DNA of 64,000 nucleotides from Allobosea sp. LC85 (GCF_000735605.1 NZ_JPKG01000017.1:186001-250000); one strand, 5' to 3'; positions 52,705 to 62,124 are shown, counted from the stretch's first letter. A program made the numbers and translations. Notes: generated by a model from the sequence alone, not told the origin.

Positions 52705-54131
52705 CTCCGCTGGAATTCGGGCGACATCAGCAAGAGCGCGATCGCCTGCGCTTTGCTCTCGGCGCGGACCACCGCCTGTTTGGTCTCGACTGAAGCGAGC
52801 GGGCCGAGCACGGCCTCGAGCAGCGCCCTTGGGTCGCTGGCACTGCCAGCGGCCTGGCGCCCCCACGCAGCCGCCACGTCGATCCGCGTCTTGATGCCCT
52901 CTGGCGTCGCCCACGCATCATTGTTGCCGGGAAAGCCATTCGGACCGGAGGGTTGCCAGAGTGGCTGGCCCATCGCCGCAAGCGCTCCTGCGATGGGACC
53001 GAACTCCGGCTTGCGTCCAAGCGCCCGTAGCATCGCCAGCAAAAGCTCCTGCGGCTGGCGCAGTTTCGCCGCCTCCGGACTCCATGCTTCGTTCGACTGA
53101 ATGAGTGTAGCCGATACCGCAGCGAGATCGCCCTCCGTTCGGCGCCAGGTTTCCGTCAGACGGGAAACGAGCGCCGATGGCGGATCATCTGCCACGAAAT
53201 GCCGCGCGAGCTTGAAGGCGAGGTGCCGGGCCGTTGCGGGATGATGCGCGAGGTCTAGCAGTGCGAGCCTCCCCTGTTCCGCCCCGGCCTCTTCGTAATC
53301 CTTGCCGAGCAGCGGATGCATGCCGGGCTCATGAACGCCGGCGTTGAAGGCAAAGGCACCGGGGAAGCCGAGCCGGCCGTCGCGGCCGGCAACCGTCCAG
53401 CCTGTGATGATCCGCGCCAGACTGGTCACATCGCCTTGCGAATAGCCGCCGGAGACGCCCAGCGTATGCAGTTCCATGATCTCGCGGGCGAGGTTCTCGT
53501 TGAGCCCACGGCCGCGGCGCTTGCCCGCCGGCGAGTTCGGCCCGATCGATTGCTGATTGTCGAGGTAGATCAGCATGGCCGGATGGCTCTCGACGGCCAG
53601 AAGCATGTCTTCGAACCGCCCGAAGACATGGGGGCGTATCGCTTCGCGCTCATAGGCTCCGGCCAGCGCCCGCACGAAATTGCCCTGCGAGACGGAGATG
53701 CAGAAATGGTTCGACCAGAACTGTGCAAGCCGCTCACCAAAACCGGCAAGCGGTTCCAGCCCGGCGCGCATTCGCGCGGCCACCTCGTCGCGGTAGATCC
53801 TTTGCGGCAAGGGGGGCTCGGGTGGTACTGGCGGCGGTGACGCCCCCTGCCCTTCGTTCGTCCCGCCCGGGGCGGGCATCATCGCCGCCTGCATGGCCGG
53901 GCGCGGGGCCTCACGCTCGGCCTTCTCCTTCTCCTGGAAGGCATAGAACGCCGATCCGATCTGCGCCTGCCCGACGAGATCGAGGCCGATCGGAACGGGA
54001 ACGCTCCTGCGCTTGACCTCGTCGAGAAGCAGATCCCGGGCGTCGCCGCCGATCACCGCCAGATCGCCGGGTCGGAGCCCAAGGCCAAAGCGCTGCAAAC
54101 CGAGAATATTCAACCGCGAATCGCGCGCCAT
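52701..54131 (-). CDS. DUF1800 domain protein
   Basis: 476 residues. The family start is RLNILGLQRFGLGLRPGDLA, followed by a Pro/Gly/Met-rich low-complexity part (residues 80-105), AQFWSNHFCISVSQGNFVRA, the conserved GLNENLAREIMELHTLGVSG near residue 210 and ITGWTVAGRDG. No export signal is obvious at the N-terminus, unlike its partner. It is cotranslated with the DUF1501 gene, so the two products probably work together. Confidence 0.9.
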   Translation of the reverse strand: MARDSRLNILGLQRFGLGLRPGDLAVIGGDARDLLLDEVKRRSVPVPIGLDLVGQAQIGSAFYAFQEKEKAEREAPRPAMQAAMMPAPGGTNEGQGASPPPVPPEPPLPQRIYRDEVAARMRAGLEPLAGFGERLAQFWSNHFCISVSQGNFVRALAGAYEREAIRPHVFGRFEDMLLAVESHPAMLIYLDNQQSIGPNSPAGKRRGRGLNENLAREIMELHTLGVSGGYSQGDVTSLARIITGWTVAGRDGRLGFPGAFAFNAGVHEPGMHPLLGKDYEEAGAEQGRLALLDLAHHPATARHLAFKLARHFVADDPPSALVSRLTETWRRTEGDLAAVSATLIQSNEAWSPEAAKLRQPQELLLAMLRALGRKPEFGPIAGALAAMGQPLWQPSGPNGFPGNNDAWATPEGIKTRIDVAAAWGRQAAGSASDPRALLEAVLGPLASVETKQAVVRAESKAQAIALLLMSPEFQRR

Positions 54132-54286
54132 CGACGACTCCCTCGCCTTGAGCAGGCGAATCCGAGCATCTTGGTCAACTATGGCAAAAATTGCATGCCC
54201 TGTTGCGACGCGCAGAGATCGAACGTTGAAAAGCCGCCACGCCCTGCGGCGCGGCGGCCCCTCAGAGGCGGTTTCGGTCCGCTTGC

Positions 54287-55090
54287 CTACATGGCCGGCA
54301 GCGCCGCGACGTCGCGCGCCGACCCGTTCAGCCCGGTGACCTTGCCCACCATCGAAGCCTTGCCCGTTGCGAGATCGACCTTATGGAGGACGCCGTCCGC
54401 CAACAGCCAGCCGGTATTGGCACCTGACGCATCGGTCTCGATATCGAAGGCGATCGCCTTCGGCGTCACGCCAAGCTTGCCGACGGCGCCCAGCACGCCG
54501 TCGTTCGGCGGCGCCTGCTTCAGCAACCCGCCGATCTTGCCGTCGATATCGTAGAGCGCCGTCTCCTTGGTGCCCTTCACCGAGTTGGAATACGCACCGG
54601 CAACGACCATCGGCGTCTCGCCCTTGTGCATGTCGGTCTCGGCGAATTTCAGCTTGCCGTCGACCGTGGTCTTGCCGTCCTCGACATTGACGCGAAGGTT
54701 GGTGCCGTCGGCACCGATGACGCGCAGCCGGTCGGCCGCCGGGTTGAAATCGACCGTTGCCAGGGTGCCGGCGGCAAGCGAGGTATCCATCTTCGACTTC
54801 ATCGTCGCTTTCCCGCTTGCCGTATCGACCGTGAAGATCGTGCCGTCGGTCGACAGCGCGTAGAGCATTCCGTCGGCGGGACGGACATCGATGCCGGCGA
54901 TCTTGCCGGTGATGCCGGTGACCTTGACCGATTTGCCGGCTTTCTGCGTCGCCATGTCGATCATTGTCAGCGTGTCGTCGCCCGTCAGGGCCGCAAGGGT
55001 CCCGGCGGGAGCCGCGAAGGTCGCGGCCAAGGAAGCCCCCAGAATCGTGGAAGCAATCAGCGCGAGGCGTGTGGCGCGTGCGGTCTGCAT
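54287..55090 (-). CDS. DUF4394 domain secreted protein
   Basis: 267 residues from ATG 55090, preceded by GGAGGATAAC; the longer frame upstream runs through the intergenic region. A signal peptide (RLALIASTILGASLAATFAA) is followed by a DUF4394 beta-propeller-like repeat: GIDVRPADGMLYALSTDGTI, VDFNPAADRLRVIGADGTNL, NTGWLLADGVLHKVD. Function unknown. It is transcribed away from the ECF sigma/anti-sigma pair, which may control it. Confidence 0.88.
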   Translation of the reverse strand: MQTARATRLALIASTILGASLAATFAAPAGTLAALTGDDTLTMIDMATQKAGKSVKVTGITGKIAGIDVRPADGMLYALSTDGTIFTVDTASGKATMKSKMDTSLAAGTLATVDFNPAADRLRVIGADGTNLRVNVEDGKTTVDGKLKFAETDMHKGETPMVVAGAYSNSVKGTKETALYDIDGKIGGLLKQAPPNDGVLGAVGKLGVTPKAIAFDIETDASGANTGWLLADGVLHKVDLATGKASMVGKVTGLNGSARDVAALPAM

Positions 55091-55183
55091 GTTATCCTCC
55101 AATCGTCTGTCGCATTGTTTCGAGGGTTGTTCGCCGCCTGGTCTGACGCGGCACCCAATCGGGGTAAGCTTGCGGCACAGAGG

Positions 55184-55222
55184 CGGATGCGAAGGAAAAA
55201 ACAAAAATCCGGGTCGCATCCG
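55184..55222. promoter_or_regulatory. Large inverted repeat between DUF4394 and the ECF sigma gene
   Basis: CGGATGCGA (55184-55192) and TCGCATCCG (55214-55222) are exact reverse complements, with GGAAAAAACAAAAATCC between them. It lies in the 202-base divergent region and may be an operator, an ECF promoter-overlapping element or an mRNA leader stem. Confidence 0.5.
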
Positions 55223-55292
55223 AAACTGGTCGAACTGCGTATTCATCCATTCGCGCACGCCTGAAAGTCGATGCGCCGAGGAGGAGACAGGG

Positions 55293-55856
55293 ATGGCGTC
55301 GAACACCGTATTGCCGTCAAAGGCTACGGACATCGAAACCGCGCTGCACGACTGTGCCTCCGGAGATAAACTTGCGCTCAAGCGCATCTACGACGCCGAG
55401 GCCGCGCGTATGATTGGTGTGGCTCAGCGTCTGCTCAAGCGGCGCGCGCTGGCCGAGGAGGCAGTGCAGGATGCCTTCGTCCTGATCTGGCGACATGCAG
55501 CGCGGTTCGATCCGGAGCGCGGCGGCGGCCTGACTTGGATCTACGCAATTCTGCGCAACCGCTCGCTCTCGATCCTGCGGGATGAGAAGCGCACGGAAAC
55601 CAGCGAAACGCCTGTCGCCGAGGAAACGGCGAGCGAAGAGGATGATCCTGAGACGGTGATGTCGAAACTGTCCGACGCCAAAGCCTTGCGCGCCTGTCTG
55701 GAGACGCTGCCACCGCAGCGGCGCGGCATCGTGCTGCTTGCCTTCGTCCAGGGGTTGACCCATGGCGAGATCGCCGGCCGCCTCAAAATGCCGATCGGCA
55801 CCGTCAAATCCTGGATCCGCCGCTCCCTGATCACGCTCAAGGAGTGCCTCGGATGA
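55293..55856 (+). CDS. ECF-family RNA polymerase sigma factor
   Basis: 187 residues from ATG 55293, behind GAGGAGGAGA; the open frame upstream lacks sigma sequence. Region 2 is MIGVAQRLLKRRALAEEAVQ and FVLIWRHAARFDPERGGGLT; region 4 is LPPQRRGIVLLAFVQGLTHG, EIAGRLKMPIGTVKSWIRRS. An acidic linker (ETASEEDDPETV) joins them. It is coupled to an anti-sigma gene by ATGA and is probably active when the membrane protein releases it. The regulon may include the divergent DUF4394 gene. Confidence 0.94.
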   Translation: MASNTVLPSKATDIETALHDCASGDKLALKRIYDAEAARMIGVAQRLLKRRALAEEAVQDAFVLIWRHAARFDPERGGGLTWIYAILRNRSLSILRDEKRTETSETPVAEETASEEDDPETVMSKLSDAKALRACLETLPPQRRGIVLLAFVQGLTHGEIAGRLKMPIGTVKSWIRRSLITLKECLG

Positions 55857-56641
55857 GCCCCTCCTCCACGAGTGTCCTTGGCCCTGAGGAACGCATCGCC
55901 CTTGCGGGCGAGTACGTGCTCGGTCTGCTAGAGGGGGCCGACCTCACGGCCTTCGACCAGCGCCTCGAAACCGATCCCGATCTCGCTGCGGCGGTCGAAC
56001 GCTGGCGCGTTCACTTCGCGGCCATCGATGCCACGGCCAAGCCCATAGGACCGCCAGCCGAGCTATGGAGCCGGATCGAAATCGAGCTGGCCAAGGTCGC
56101 GCAGCAGGCAGCACCCGCAAGCTCCAGCAGCGCAGCGCCGGTATCATCCCCGATTCAGGCGTCCCGCTCCACCCCGGCAACGGCCAGCCACCTGTCCGAC
56201 TGGTGGAACAGCCTCTTCGTCTGGCGCAGCGCGGCGCTTGCCGGAGCGCTGGCAACGATCGTTCTCGCTGCGGGTCTCCTGGGCGCCCTCGATCGCGCCA
56301 GGCGCCAGCCCGTCATGGTCGCGGTGCTGTTGACCGAGGCCAGCGTCGCTGCCGCGGTCGTCAACACCTTCGCCGATGGCAGGGTCGAGATGGTGCCGCT
56401 GCAGGCGATCCACGTTCCCGAAGGCAAGGCCCTCGAGATCTGGACGCTGTGGGACCGCGCAGTGGGCCCACGCTCGGTCGGGCTGATCGAGCGTGCCCGC
56501 TCGACCCATCTCAGGCTCGACCAACTGCCGCTTGGCAAGGATCAGCTCTTCGAGATCACGCTTGAACCCGCGACAGGCTCGCCGACAGGACGGCCGACCG
56601 GTCCCGTCATTGCCAAGGGCACCACGGCGCAGGCCCTGTGA
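55853..56641 (+). CDS. Membrane anti-sigma factor, RskA/anti-sigma-K type
   Basis: 262 residues. The N-terminal sigma-binding part (IALAGEYVLGLLEGADLTAF, then RLETDPDLAAAVERW) lacks the zinc-binding HxxxCxxC, so it is a zinc-free type. One membrane helix (AALAGALATIVLAAGLLGAL) near residue 130 is followed by a C-terminal RskA domain in the periplasm (VNTFADGRVEMVPLQAIHVP, LEIWTLWDRAVGPRSVG). It holds the ECF factor at the membrane until a signal is sensed. It overlaps the sigma gene by four bases. A palindromic repeat starts 19 bases downstream. Confidence 0.9.
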   Translation: MSPSSTSVLGPEERIALAGEYVLGLLEGADLTAFDQRLETDPDLAAAVERWRVHFAAIDATAKPIGPPAELWSRIEIELAKVAQQAAPASSSSAAPVSSPIQASRSTPATASHLSDWWNSLFVWRSAALAGALATIVLAAGLLGALDRARRQPVMVAVLLTEASVAAAVVNTFADGRVEMVPLQAIHVPEGKALEIWTLWDRAVGPRSVGLIERARSTHLRLDQLPLGKDQLFEITLEPATGSPTGRPTGPVIAKGTTAQAL

Positions 56642-56659
56642 ACCCGACGGGGTCTGCCG

Positions 56660-56765
56660 CTAAAGCATCGGCCCGAAAAGTGGATTGCGGTTTTCGGGGC
56701 AAAGCCGATGCAAACACAAAGTGTTAGATCATCGGACCGGATACGATTTCCGGTCCGATGATCTA
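56660..56765. repeat. Two-hairpin palindromic element, copy 3
   Basis: CTAAAGCATCGGCCCGAAAA to GCCGATGC (hairpin 1), then GATCATCGGACCGGA with TCCGGTCCGATGATC (hairpin 2, perfect 15-bp stem). Nearly identical to the copy at 45317 in the other orientation. It fills the gap between converging anti-sigma and helicase genes; the last CTA (56763-56765) is the TAG stop of the helicase gene. Confidence 0.9.
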
Positions 56766-57854
56766 AACCACTACCGTGATCGTCTCGGCCGCACGCGTCA
56801 GACCGGTATAGAGCCAGCGTGCCCGGTGCTCGCGAAAGGCGAAGGCCTCGTCGAAGAGGACGATGTCATCCCATTGCGAGCCCTGCGCCTTGTGGACCGT
56901 CAGGGCGTAGCCGAAGGTGAATTCATCGGTGTGCTTGCGCAGCTCCCAGGGCACCTCCTCCTCGGTGCCGTCGAAGAAATTGGGCATCACGGAGACCTTG
57001 ACCGGCTTGCCGCCGGTATCGTCCTCCGGCGTGACCCGCATCGTGATCAGGCCCTTCTTCGAGGTCTTGAGTTCCTGCACGATCCAGGAGCCGCCGTTGA
57101 GCAGGCCCTTGCTCTTGTCGTTGCGCAGGCAGACGAGCTTCTCGCCCGCGACCGGCACGGTGGAATCCCGCCCCATGAGCTGCCGGATGCGAGCATTGTA
57201 GAGCCGGCGTGTCTTGTTCATGCCGACCAGGACCTGATCGGCGCCTAGCACCAGCTCGGAGTTGACCGCATCGCGGCGGATGACCCGGCTCTCGCCATAG
57301 TCGCCGACATCGAGGCGCCCTCCTTCGCGGACGATCATCGACATCCTGACGATGGGATTGTCCGCGGCCTGCCGATGCACCTCGGTCAGCATCACGTCCG
57401 GCTCGGTCTCGGTGAAATACCCGCCCCCCTTGACCGGGGGCAGTTGCGCCGGATCCCCCAGGACGAGGACCGGCGTGCCGAAGGAGAGCAGATCCTTGCC
57501 CAGTTCCTCGTCCACCATCGAGCACTCGTCGATGATGATCAGCCCGGCCTTGGCCGCGTTGCTCTCGCGGTTGAGCACGAAGGTCGGGCTTTCCTCATCG
57601 ACGCCACGCGAACGGTAGATCAATGAGTGAATGGTCTGGGCCCCGTCGCAGCCCTTGTTGCGCAGCACCAGCGCCGCCTTGCCGGTGAACGCGGCGAAGA
57701 CGACCGTGCCATCGACGCCCTCGGCAATATGGCGCGCGAGCGTCGTCTTGCCGGTTCCGGCATAGCCGAACAGCCGAAAAACCTGAGGCTCGCCAGCCTG
57801 CAGCCAGCGTGCAACCGCGCTCAGCGCGGCATCCTGTTGCGGCGACCAGCTCAT
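56763..57854 (-). CDS. RecD/Dda-like SF1B DNA helicase
   Basis: 363 residues from the ATG giving MSWSPQQDAALSAVARWLQA; eleven more codons are open upstream. Walker A is LFGYAGTGKTTLARHIA near residue 30, motif II LIIIDECSMVDEELG, motif III VLVLGDPAQLPPV, and motifs V/VI TFGYALTVHKAQGSQWDDIV and RWLYTGLTRAAETI. It is much shorter than RecD or RecD2, resembling phage Dda-type 5'-3' helicases, and no recB or recC is near. The likely role is DNA repair or replication. Its stop lies in a repeat. Confidence 0.9.
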   Translation of the reverse strand: MSWSPQQDAALSAVARWLQAGEPQVFRLFGYAGTGKTTLARHIAEGVDGTVVFAAFTGKAALVLRNKGCDGAQTIHSLIYRSRGVDEESPTFVLNRESNAAKAGLIIIDECSMVDEELGKDLLSFGTPVLVLGDPAQLPPVKGGGYFTETEPDVMLTEVHRQAADNPIVRMSMIVREGGRLDVGDYGESRVIRRDAVNSELVLGADQVLVGMNKTRRLYNARIRQLMGRDSTVPVAGEKLVCLRNDKSKGLLNGGSWIVQELKTSKKGLITMRVTPEDDTGGKPVKVSVMPNFFDGTEEEVPWELRKHTDEFTFGYALTVHKAQGSQWDDIVLFDEAFAFREHRARWLYTGLTRAAETITVVV

Positions 57855-57934
57855 CGCGGGGAGATCCGATATGCGACCATGCCGCACAAAGGCGCGAGTC
57901 GCTCGCGCAATGCAAGCACAAGAACAGAACGGGA

Positions 57935-59611
57935 TCAGGCGGCGCGCAGGCGTCTGACGAATTCTTCCGCCTCGCCCTGCAGCGCGGCGATGCGCTCGTC
58001 GAGGTCGCGAGCCCCGAACGCGCCCCTGCCGGCTTGCTCGACAGTCTGCGCATTCGCCTCGGCGATCTCCGCCATGGCGCCCGCAGCCGTCTCCGTCACG
58101 CCCGAGATACGCGCGACCGTGTCCCCGAGCGAGCCCATCAGTTCGGAATGTGAGGCGACCATGGTCGAGATCTCGGTGCTGGCCTGTTCGACGGCACCGA
58201 CGCTGGCGACGATGCCCGAAACCGCCTGCGCCGCTTGCGACAGCGCCGCATTGACCGCTGCAATGCGCCGCACGATCTGCGCCGTGGCGTCGGCCGTCTG
58301 GCCCGCCAGCTCCTTGACCTCGCTGGCGACGACGGCAAAACCCCGGCCATGCACGCCGGCGCGCGCCGCCTCGATCGTTGCGTTCAACGCGAGCAGATTG
58401 GTCTGCCGAGCAATCGTCTCGATGATGTCGACGACATCGCGGATCTGCCCGGCATTCTCGGTCAGACGCAGGACGAGGCTGGAGGTGCCGGCGGCATCCT
58501 GCGTCGCCACCGTCGCCGTTTCCGAAACCCGATGCACCTCCGCATTGATCTGGTCGATCACCTGCTCCAGGCGCAGGGCCGCCTCGGTGATGCGCCGCGC
58601 CTCCAACCCCGCACCGTCGACGGCGGAAGCGGCAGTACTAGTGCTCTGCGAGACCTGCTGCGCCCGCACCGCGGAATCCTGCTGCGCCGCGCGCAGAGCT
58701 TCACTCAAACCCGCGATGTCGTGAAGCAGGGCGCCGATCCGCTGTTCGAATTCCTCAGCGATGCGGCCGAGTTCGTCGGTTCGCTGGTTCTGGTGGAACA
58801 GCGCCCGGTCGGCTTCGGCATCGCGCGTGACCAGCGTTGCCCGCACTTCGCTCAGCGCCCGCACCGTGCGGGCGAGCTGACCGATCTCGTCGCGGCGCCG
58901 GACATGCGGCACCGCGATGACGGCAGAGGTCGCCGTCGCAGTGCCGATAGCGGCCATCAGATCGCGCAGGGGGCGGGTGAGCTGGGTCCGCAACAGATAC
59001 ATCGCCAGCAGCGCGCAGGCGAGCGGCAGACCAACCGCCGTCGCGATCACCCGCAGGCGCAGCGCGTGGGCAAGCCCGGCAGCCTCTGCGGTGCCGAGCT
59101 GTGCACGCCTGTCCAGGCCATCGGCCAGTTTCGATGTGACGAGGATGATCTGGCGGACATTCTCGCGCGCCGCCTCGGCCGAGGCCTCGATGAGTGCGGC
59201 CTTTGGCGAGACCTCACGCCCCATCGTGACGATGTCGCGCTGGAACGAAATGAACGTCCTGATCCGCGCGTCCAAGGTCGGATTGGCGTCGCGCAGCTCG
59301 CCCGGCAACGAAGAGATCAGACTGGCCCGCGCCGCATCGACCAGTTCGACTGCACCATCAAGGGCGTCGAGCGCCGTCTCGACCGCCCGCGGCGTGGCTG
59401 CGTCATCGAAGCGGCTGAGCAGCGAGGCCTGTGCCACGCGATTCGAGAGCAGCGCTGCGCGGTTGACCAAGGCCATGCTCGCGAAGGCGTCGCGATCGAT
59501 TTCGCGGACCGCATCAAAGCCCCGAACCGCGCTGAACAGCCCGAGGCCAGCGGCAATCCCCATGAGCGCAAACAGCATGGTGATCTTCGCCGTCAGCCCC
59601 AATTGCCGCAT
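57935..59611 (-). CDS. Methyl-accepting chemotaxis protein
   Basis: 558 residues from the ATG giving [20 protein letters not shown]; the frame extends further upstream. Transmembrane helix 1 is at residues 9-30 and helix 2 is [20 protein letters not shown] near residue 200; the part between is a helical sensor domain outside the membrane. A HAMP domain follows ([14 protein letters not shown]), then the signalling domain with the hairpin tip [20 protein letters not shown]. It signals to CheA/CheW; none of these is in the window. The ligand is unknown. Confidence 0.93.
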   Translation of the reverse strand: MRQLGLTAKITMLFALMGIAAGLGLFSAVRGFDAVREIDRDAFASMALVNRAALLSNRVAQASLLSRFDDAATPRAVETALDALDGAVELVDAARASLISSLPGELRDANPTLDARIRTFISFQRDIVTMGREVSPKAALIEASAEAARENVRQIILVTSKLADGLDRRAQLGTAEAAGLAHALRLRVIATAVGLPLACALLAMYLLRTQLTRPLRDLMAAIGTATATSAVIAVPHVRRRDEIGQLARTVRALSEVRATLVTRDAEADRALFHQNQRTDELGRIAEEFEQRIGALLHDIAGLSEALRAAQQDSAVRAQQVSQSTSTAASAVDGAGLEARRITEAALRLEQVIDQINAEVHRVSETATVATQDAAGTSSLVLRLTENAGQIRDVVDIIETIARQTNLLALNATIEAARAGVHGRGFAVVASEVKELAGQTADATAQIVRRIAAVNAALSQAAQAVSGIVASVGAVEQASTEISTMVASHSELMGSLGDTVARISGVTETAAGAMAEIAEANAQTVEQAGRGAFGARDLDERIAALQGEAEEFVRRLRAA

Positions 59612-59776
59612 CGTATTCAATCCCTCGTCGTAGCGCGCCCTTCCCTTCGCAGATGCGAACGAACGTTGGGTTAACACGACAAGGAGGAACTCAATAAGAA
59701 TCAATAATTTAGCCGGTTATGGATCGGGTAGCCGAAGCCGCCCCGATCGCAGAAAACAACCGGCAGCGCCCGTTGA

Positions 59777-60580
59777 TCAGTCCATCAGGCTGTCCAGGCC
59801 GCGCCGAAGCCCGACCTGGTCCGCTACCCGCCGCGCCGCCAGCAAGGTGCCGCCGACATAGGGCGCGGCAGAGGTGCCGGCATCATGCCGGATCACCAGC
59901 CGCTCGTCGGGGAGGCCGAACACCGCTTCGCAGGAAAGAACGAAGCCCGGCATCCGCAGCGAATGGACCTGTACCGGATGCGGCGCGCCGATTGCGGCGC
60001 CGCGCGTCTCGCGGGCGCCGCCGAGCTCCGCGACCGGTTTCGAGGTTCCCGCCATGCGCTCAGCACCGAGCGTCTCGGCGAGCTCGCGCCCGGTTCCGGA
60101 CGGCGTATCCGGTTTTGCTGCGGAGGCGTAATCGATGATCTCGACATCCGGCACATATTTCACCGCCTCGCGGGCAAAGCGCCGCAGCAGCGTCGCGGTG
60201 ATCGAGAAATTGCCCGCGGCAAGCACGCCGACGCCGGCCTTGTGTGCAGCAGCCTCGATCTCGGCATAGTCCTCGCCGGTCATACCCGACGCGCCCACGA
60301 CGACATGACGCCCGGCCGCGACCGCCGCCAGTACATTACTCTTCACGCTGTCAGGCTTGGTATAGTCGATCAGGACATCCGACGGCACCGCGAGCGCCTC
60401 AGTCACAGTCGCAAAGATCGGCTTGCCATTGGCAGGCTGCCCGGCCGCCTCGCCAAGATCACCGCCCGCCGCCATGCGCGAGACGCCGGCCACCAACTCG
60501 AGGTCGGACGCGGCGTCGATCGCGGCGACAAGCGCCTTGCCGACCCAGCCGGTGCAGCCGGCAAGCGTGATGCGGATCAT
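59777..60580 (-). CDS. dapB: DapB-like 4-hydroxy-tetrahydrodipicolinate reductase with altered active site
   Basis: 267 residues, normal DapB length. The NAD(P) motif is ITLAGCTGWVGKALVAAI; VLIDYTKPDSV, VVVGASGMTGEDY and PDTPSGTGRELAETLG are in their usual places. The catalytic segment normally reads E-I-I-E-x-HH-x-H-K-x-D-A-PSGT, with His159 and Lys163 of the E. coli enzyme. Here it is VEIIDYASAAKPDTPSG: all three His are lost, while the Lys remains. It may be a paralogue with another substrate rather than the lysine-pathway enzyme. Neighbours are a chemoreceptor and a hydrolase, with no lysine genes beside it. Confidence 0.82.
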   Translation of the reverse strand: MIRITLAGCTGWVGKALVAAIDAASDLELVAGVSRMAAGGDLGEAAGQPANGKPIFATVTEALAVPSDVLIDYTKPDSVKSNVLAAVAAGRHVVVGASGMTGEDYAEIEAAAHKAGVGVLAAGNFSITATLLRRFAREAVKYVPDVEIIDYASAAKPDTPSGTGRELAETLGAERMAGTSKPVAELGGARETRGAAIGAPHPVQVHSLRMPGFVLSCEAVFGLPDERLVIRHDAGTSAAPYVGGTLLAARRVADQVGLRRGLDSLMD

Positions 60581-60672
60581 GGGGTACTCCCGAAAGCAGA
60601 CAGAAAATCATTGAGGTCGATCATCCGCCCCTTACAGTTCAAGGCGTCAATGCGGATGGGGGAATCGAGCCG

Positions 60673-61533
60673 ATGCATGTCACTGTCAACGGAGTGCGCC
60701 TCTATGTCGACGTCGAAGGAGCGGGCCTCGTACCCGATGGCTCGCGCATGCGCGAAAAGCCAACGCTGGTCCTGCTCCATGGCGGTCCAGGTGCCGACCA
60801 CAGCATCTACAAGCCCGGTTTCTCCGGGCTGAGCGATATTGCCCAGATCGTTTACTACGATCATCGCGGCTGCGGCCGCAGCGAAGACGGCCCGCGGGAG
60901 AGCTGGACATTGGACCAGTGGGCCGATGACCTGAAGGTGCTTTGCGACACGCTCGGCATCGAAAGGCCGATCATCCTCGGCACGTCTTTCGGTGGCTTCG
61001 TGGCGCAGGCCTATGCGACGCGCCATCCGGGGCATGCCGCCAAGCTGATCCTGATTTCCACGGCCGCCAAATTCGATTTTCCGGCAGTCTACGCGGCCTT
61101 CGATCGGGTCGGTGGTCCGAGAGCCGGTCAGGCCGCCCGGAGTTACTGGTCAGCGCCAACGCCGGAGACACGCGCACCTTATCTTGAGATTTGCTTTCCG
61201 CTCTACGCAGCACAGCCGCAAACCAGATCGACTGATTGGAAACAACGGCTCATCACGCGCAACGAGACAGGCGCCTGGTTCAATGGCCCGCACAACGAAC
61301 AGGGTCGCTTTGATTTTCGCGCCGCTCTGGAGACTGTGAGTTGCCCTGTCCTCGTTATGGGGGGTGAGGAAGATCCCATCACGCCGATTGCCTTCAGCGA
61401 GACGATTGCTGCGTGTCTTCCGCCCGAAAGGGTTCGTTTCGAGCGCTTTGCGGGTTGCGGCCACGGCATCGTCGGCGACAATCCAGAGGCCGCTTTCGCG
61501 ACGATCCGAAATTTCATTCTCGACGAAGCGTGA
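60673..61533 (+). CDS. Alpha/beta hydrolase, proline iminopeptidase-like
   Basis: 286 residues. The family S33 opening is LVLLHGGPGADHSIYKPGF near residue 38 (GGPG oxyanion loop); the nucleophile elbow IILGTSFGGFVAQAYA near residue 105; the acid VLVMGGEEDPITP near residue 230; and the catalytic His GCGHGIVGDNPE near residue 260. The cap is small. It cleaves esters, amides or N-terminal proline peptides; the substrate cannot be told. Confidence 0.9.
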   Translation: MHVTVNGVRLYVDVEGAGLVPDGSRMREKPTLVLLHGGPGADHSIYKPGFSGLSDIAQIVYYDHRGCGRSEDGPRESWTLDQWADDLKVLCDTLGIERPIILGTSFGGFVAQAYATRHPGHAAKLILISTAAKFDFPAVYAAFDRVGGPRAGQAARSYWSAPTPETRAPYLEICFPLYAAQPQTRSTDWKQRLITRNETGAWFNGPHNEQGRFDFRAALETVSCPVLVMGGEEDPITPIAFSETIAACLPPERVRFERFAGCGHGIVGDNPEAAFATIRNFILDEA

Positions 61534-61539
61534 AATCGC

Positions 61540-62124
61540 TCAAAGCGCGAGCCGCATCAGTGGCCGGCCTTCCTTCTGCCGCGCGACCTCGACGAAACCG
61601 GCCCGCAGGAAGACCCGCTCGGGACCGACATAAAGGCCCTCGCTGCTGCGCTTGAATTCATGGTCCATGGGCGCGGCCTCGAGCAGGCGGGCGCCGCTCT
61701 CGCGCGCGAAAATGATCGCGCCGTCGAGCAGCGCCGCCGTGACGCCCTTGCCCCGCCACGCCTTGCGGACGAAGAAGCAGGACGCCGCCCAAACCCGCTC
61801 ATCCTCGGCCGGCGCATCCGGCAGCGGCGTCGAGGCGCGGCGCGGATTGTTCCATTCGGGAATGTCGCGCCGGGGCCCGACCTGGAGCCAGCCGACACAG
61901 GTCTCGTGATCATAGGCCAGGACACCGGGGGGCGGCCCCTTGCGAACCCGCTCCTCGAACAGTTGCCGAGCCCCCTCGCCCAATAGCGGCAGGCGCTGCT
62001 TCTGGGGCATGCGAAAATGGTTGCACCAGCAGCCGTAACAGGCCCCCTTCGGACCGAAGAGATCCTCGAGATCCGGCCAGCGCGCGGGCGCGAGCGGCAC
62101 AACATTCAAGGCAGAGGCCGACAT
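61540..62124 (-). CDS. GNAT family N-acetyltransferase
   Basis: 194 residues from the ATG giving MSASALNVVPLAPARWPDLE; nine more codons are open upstream. It shows the Cys-rich CYGCWCNHFRMPQ near residue 30, GWLQVGPRRDIPEWNN and the acetyl-CoA site FFVRKAWRGKGVTAALLDGA near residue 120. This FGPKGAC-GCWC opening defines a recognisable GNAT subfamily without assigned substrate. It converges with the hydrolase gene, seven bases apart. Confidence 0.88.
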   Translation of the reverse strand: MSASALNVVPLAPARWPDLEDLFGPKGACYGCWCNHFRMPQKQRLPLLGEGARQLFEERVRKGPPPGVLAYDHETCVGWLQVGPRRDIPEWNNPRRASTPLPDAPAEDERVWAASCFFVRKAWRGKGVTAALLDGAIIFARESGARLLEAAPMDHEFKRSSEGLYVGPERVFLRAGFVEVARQKEGRPLMRLAL

